Shown here in pieces: positions 56,253 through 59,108 of a stretch of 59,108 bases of DNA; the stretch's first letter is position 1, and every line of letters starts with the position of its first letter. Where the stretch lies: positions 1 through 59,108 of the forward strand of contig JADJES010000014.1 of assembly GCA_016708955.1 (NCBI GenBank), written 5' to 3'. The notes below the pieces were generated by a model that was not told the origin of the DNA, ran no database searches, and saw only the letters and a list, made by a program, of their open reading frames with translations. This DNA comes from Nitrosomonas sp. (GTDB lineage Bacteria; Pseudomonadota; Gammaproteobacteria; Burkholderiales; Nitrosomonadaceae). The position numbers and the translations under genes were made by a program.

Positions 56253-57843
56253 ATGAAAACGCACGCAAAACAGTCGATTGAATTGGATCATCTGAATCTC
56301 GCGCCAGAGGCTAAAGTCGAGGTATCGAATCTGATTCAAACGCTACTCGACGAAACAAAAAAACAAGCGAACGAGCTCAAACTGCTGGAAGCGAAGAATC
56401 AGGCACTGAAGCTGGAACTGGCACATTTGCGCCGCATTCGTTTCGGTGCGAAGAGCGAAGCACTGTCGCAGCCACAATTCAGCCTGTTCGAAGAAGACTG
56501 GCAAACTGATGCGGCGGCGATCGAAGCGGAAATCGAGCAACTGCCGCTGCCGGTTCCGCAAAAACCCAAGCGTGCACGCACTGGGCGCCAACCTCTACCG
56601 GATCACCTGCCGCGCATCGAACACCGCCATGAACCGGAATCCTGTCAATGCAAACAGTGCGGCGGCGATCTGGTAAAAATCGGCGAAGACGTCACCGAAC
56701 AACTCGACGTTAAACCCGCCGAATTCTTCGTGCACCGTCACATCCGCCCGCAATACGCCTGCCGGGCTTGCGAAACCGTGGTCGCGGAACCCGTGCCACC
56801 CGCCATCATCGACGGCGGCATGGCAACACCCGGACTGCTTGCTTGGATCACGACCTGCAAATACCTCGATCACCTGCCGCTGTATCGCACCGCACAAATC
56901 GCCGCCCGGGAAGGTGTCACTTTATCGCTTTCCACCCTGGCGGAATGGATCGGACGTGTAGGCGTGGCACTGCAACCGCTGGTTGACCGGCTGATTTTGC
57001 ACTTATTGCAAGGCCGTGTGTTGCACGCCGACGAAACCCCGGTGGCGCAACTTGATCCCGGCAGCGGAAAAACGCAACGCGCCTACCTGTGGGCATATCG
57101 CAGCAACGATTTTGAGTTGGGGCCGCGCATCATCGTATTCGACTACCAAACCAGCCGTAGTGGCAAACATGTGCAAAACTTCCTCAACAAGTGGCAAGGC
57201 CACTTGCTGGTCGACGACTATGGCGGTTACAAGGCTTTATTCTCCAAAACAGCATCACCCTGCACTGAATTAGGGTGCTGGGCGCACGCGCGCCGCAAAT
57301 TCTTCGACCTGCACCAAGCCAACGCCAGCACCGTTGCATTCGAAGCATTGCAACGCATCGGCAAACTTTACGCCGTCGAAGCAGAAGGCAAGCACTCATC
57401 GACCGAAGCCCGGCAGATACTACGTGCAGAAAAAGCCTGCCGATCCTGCAATCGTTGCACGACTGGTTACTGCAAACCCGCTTTCATACCGCCGATGGCG
57501 GCGGCACTGCCAAAGCCATCGATTACACCTTGAAGCGCTGGCAAAGCCTGATCCGCTACGCCAGAAGCGGACACCTGCCGATTGACAACAACCCCGTCGA
57601 AAACACTATTCGCCCCATCGCGCTCGGCAAGAAAAACTGGCTGTTCACCGGCTCCGAGCGCGCCGGAAAACGGCCGCCGCCATCCAAACCCTACTCGGCA
57701 CCGCAAAACTCAACGGCCTTAACCCCGCACAATGGCTAAGCGGCACCCTCGAAAAACTCCCCGCCTGGTCTAACAGCCGAGTCGATGAGTTGCTGCCGTT
57801 CGCACCAGAGGTTATTGAAGCATTGCTGAAGGAATGTGGCTAG
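56253..57843 (+). pseudogene. tnpC: IS66 transposase TnpC, copy 2, two frameshifts
   Basis: Same protein as at 21688-23277. DDE residues in VLHADETPVAQL and LLVDDYGGYKAL are in the first frame. A deletion in an A-run near 57428 (five A against six) shifts the frame before KSLPILQSL, and another one-base loss near 57668 shifts it again. The stop homologous to copy 1 is at 57841. Confidence 0.88.
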
Positions 57844-57864
57844 GTGGTGGAGTTGGAGGCTTAC

Positions 57865-58214
57865 TCTGCACTTTCCATGTGTGGTAATTCAACAGTCCCC
57901 GTGTCCCCGACCAAACATGTGGCCCAAACGAGGTTCCTCGACTTCCCGACCATGCAAACAGCAACTGGCCGGGCTCAACTTCAAGTTTCCTGTCGTAGTG
58001 GCCCTGGTAGTAGTTGAATTCGTCGGAGCCGTTGAGGTTTTGAATTCGTATGATCGGCAATCCGGCCTTCTTCCACAAACGGTTTGAAGCCACGGCCATT
58101 TATTAACGTACAGACCGTCGCGATACTTCTCGTTACCCAATCCTCCGGAATCACCCCTACCTCGGTCTTCTTGTACCCCGCCGGAATTGCGCTCATGGCA
58201 GAACACTCCCGCAA
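57865..58214 (-). pseudogene. hsdS: Type I restriction specificity subunit HsdS, truncated
   Basis: The N-terminal part reads IPAGYKKTEVGVIPEDWVTR and continues LINGRGFKPF; a shift near 58075 moves to the frame KKAGLPIIRIQNLNG, LLFAWSGSRGTSFGP and LLNYHTWKVQ, where the IS66 end cuts it. Only the first target-recognition domain is left (about 115 of 400 residues). HsdS directs HsdM and HsdR to the DNA site. It follows hsdM by 34 bp. Confidence 0.88.
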
Positions 58215-58248
58215 AAAGCCGGATCTGTCGGGATGGCGTTAAAGCGCG

Positions 58249-59108
58249 TTATTGCCATACGAATCCCATCTTTTTCAGGTGGCCATCGACGCGAGTGGCG
58301 AGCGTCTCCACTTCTTCCGCCAGCCGGGGCAGCGGCGTGGCGTAGCGCTCAGTCAGTTGCCGGATGCGCCCGGTCAGGGCTTGGCTAACGCGATCCAGTT
58401 CGCCCTGTACTTGTGCCGACAGCGCGGCGAGCCATTTGTCTTCCACCACCAATGTCTTGATTTCTCCCTCGGCGAGCTGGGCGTATTGGGCGGCTACCTG
58501 GGTGTCGAGCCCTTTCTGTGCGTCCTTCACCGCCTTGCCAGCGGCGGATTCCTCTTCGATCATGTCGGCGTAGGCGTCGAGCAGCTTGCGCTCCTCCAAG
58601 GCGTCCATGTCGTGTTTGATCTCGGTCTGCCGCGCCTTGACGCTGGCCTTAGTGAGTTTGCCCTTGTCGTTCTTGGCTTCGGCCAGCAGTCCGTCCTCGC
58701 CACCATGTTCTTCGTCCATTTCCTCCATCTGGCGGCTGATGGCGTCGCGCTCGGCTTCCCGTTGCGAGAGGGCGGTCTGTTCAGCGGCGAAATAGCGGGC
58801 GACGACCAGCGCGGGCGGAATCAGGTCGGTGTTGGGTTTTCCGTTGGACATGGCCTTCCAGCCGTCGCTGGCGATCATCCACGCATCGTCCTGCATGGTC
58901 TCAGCCCAGTAGTCCATCAGGTGCTGATAGACGCCATAGGGATCGATCAACGAGGCGATGGCATCATGACTACGAAATGTTTCCAGCAGGTTTTCCGAGA
59001 GCGTCTCGATCAGCAGCTTGGGACGATCGCCAATCCGGATACCGGTGAGCAGCGGGGTGTTGGCGGCTTTCCATTGGGCAAACAGCGTCGTCACCGTCTG
59101 GTTAAAGG
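58249..59108 (-). CDS. hsdM: Type I modification methylase HsdM, C-terminal part
   Basis: The frame is open to the right window edge, so the start and the methylase motifs lie outside. The visible 286 residues contain TLFAQWKAANTPLLTGIRIG and LIDPYGVYQHLMDYWAETM, typical of the C-terminal helical region of HsdM, and the usual end (DGHLKKMGFVWQ). A long charged helical insertion (about 58430-58760, EMDEEHGGEDGLLAEAKNDK) may contact HsdS. Methylates adenine in the recognition site together with HsdS. Confidence 0.88.
   Translation of the reverse strand, partial: FNQTVTTLFAQWKAANTPLLTGIRIGDRPKLLIETLSENLLETFRSHDAIASLIDPYGVYQHLMDYWAETMQDDAWMIASDGWKAMSNGKPNTDLIPPALVVARYFAAEQTALSQREAERDAISRQMEEMDEEHGGEDGLLAEAKNDKGKLTKASVKARQTEIKHDMDALEERKLLDAYADMIEEESAAGKAVKDAQKGLDTQVAAQYAQLAEGEIKTLVVEDKWLAALSAQVQGELDRVSQALTGRIRQLTERYATPLPRLAEEVETLATRVDGHLKKMGFVWQ

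Larger units (their letters stand above)
55501..57864 (+). mobile_element. IS66-family insertion sequence, copy 2
   Basis: 2364 bp with perfect ends GTAAGCCTCC and GGAGGCTTAC. The flanking octamers (CGGCTTCT and TCTGCACT) differ, so there is no target duplication; flanks are parts of two different genes. This points to deletion or recombination next to the element. Three frameshifts distinguish it from the intact copy at 20936-23298. Confidence 0.93.

Noticed and set aside
1..59108. CRISPR arrays, tRNA or rRNA genes
   Set aside because: No regularly spaced repeats and no cloverleaf or rRNA-like text were seen on reading through; a dedicated scan could still find a tRNA.

Overview
The window looks like a chromosomal segment of a betaproteobacterium, most probably an ammonia oxidiser of the Nitrosomonadaceae. 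This is inferred from the overall feel of the housekeeping proteins (PurL, CheD/CheB, YbiT, a PEP-CTERM surface protein, moderate GC). No diagnostic gene such as amoCAB lies inside it. The dominant theme is mobile DNA: two ISL3-type elements, two IS66 elements, two different IS4-superfamily elements, one IS110, one IS21, a group II intron and at least two REP-associated tyrosine transposase (RAYT) copies with several relics, all in 59 kb.

Layout. 1-2.0 kb: a decaying tail of a chemotaxis operon (cheD, cheB with an internal deletion) and a frameshifted NlpC/P60 lipoprotein gene. 2.2-3.8 kb: a DUF4389 membrane-protein gene cut by an ISL3 element with a clean 8-bp target duplication. 4.3-14.3 kb: the most ordinary stretch, with ROK sugar kinase, Nnr NAD(P)H-hydrate repair enzyme, purL (one T too many in a T-run), a ChaN-PDZ protein and an M1-type metallopeptidase. 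14.4-26.9 kb: a VapBC-type pair, a DUF768 gene that looks imported, RAYT copies, an OsmC-YcaO fusion, a PEP-CTERM protein, then a nested cassette (RAYT leader containing a group II intron containing IS66), a CarS-like membrane protein and a metallophosphoesterase. 27.3-36.3 kb: PhoD-like phosphatase, hipBA with a decayed second copy, a GNAT gene cut by IS110, ybiT and a small membrane protein. 36.4-45.5 kb: IS4, ISL3 and IS21 insertions, a GST gene and an unknown gene each cut cleanly, and a decayed copy of the ybiT 5' end. 45.6-55.1 kb: a large endonuclease/exonuclease/phosphatase-fold protein, an OFA-type MFS transporter, a BLUF-EAL photoreceptor with a degenerate EAL domain next to a canonical stand-alone EAL protein, a PIN/RHH toxin-antitoxin pair, a PRMT-like methyltransferase and a DUF2130 coiled-coil protein. 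55.3-59.1 kb: the two ends of a type I restriction-modification locus joined by an IS66 copy, its middle apparently deleted.

How genes work together. The BLUF-EAL/EAL pair is the most promising functional unit: a blue-light sensor fused to an EAL domain that has lost key catalytic residues, 15 bp upstream of an EAL phosphodiesterase that keeps all of them. Three toxin-antitoxin modules (VapBC-like, HipBA, PIN/RHH) and a broken restriction system make up the defence and stability content. Five host or element genes can be rebuilt exactly, in frame, by removing an insertion element and one target-site copy where there is one, so those insertions are recent.

Caution: many frameshifts fall in homopolymer runs, including in purL. 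They cluster in the transposases rather than in the genes those transposases interrupted, so some may be assembly errors rather than biology.
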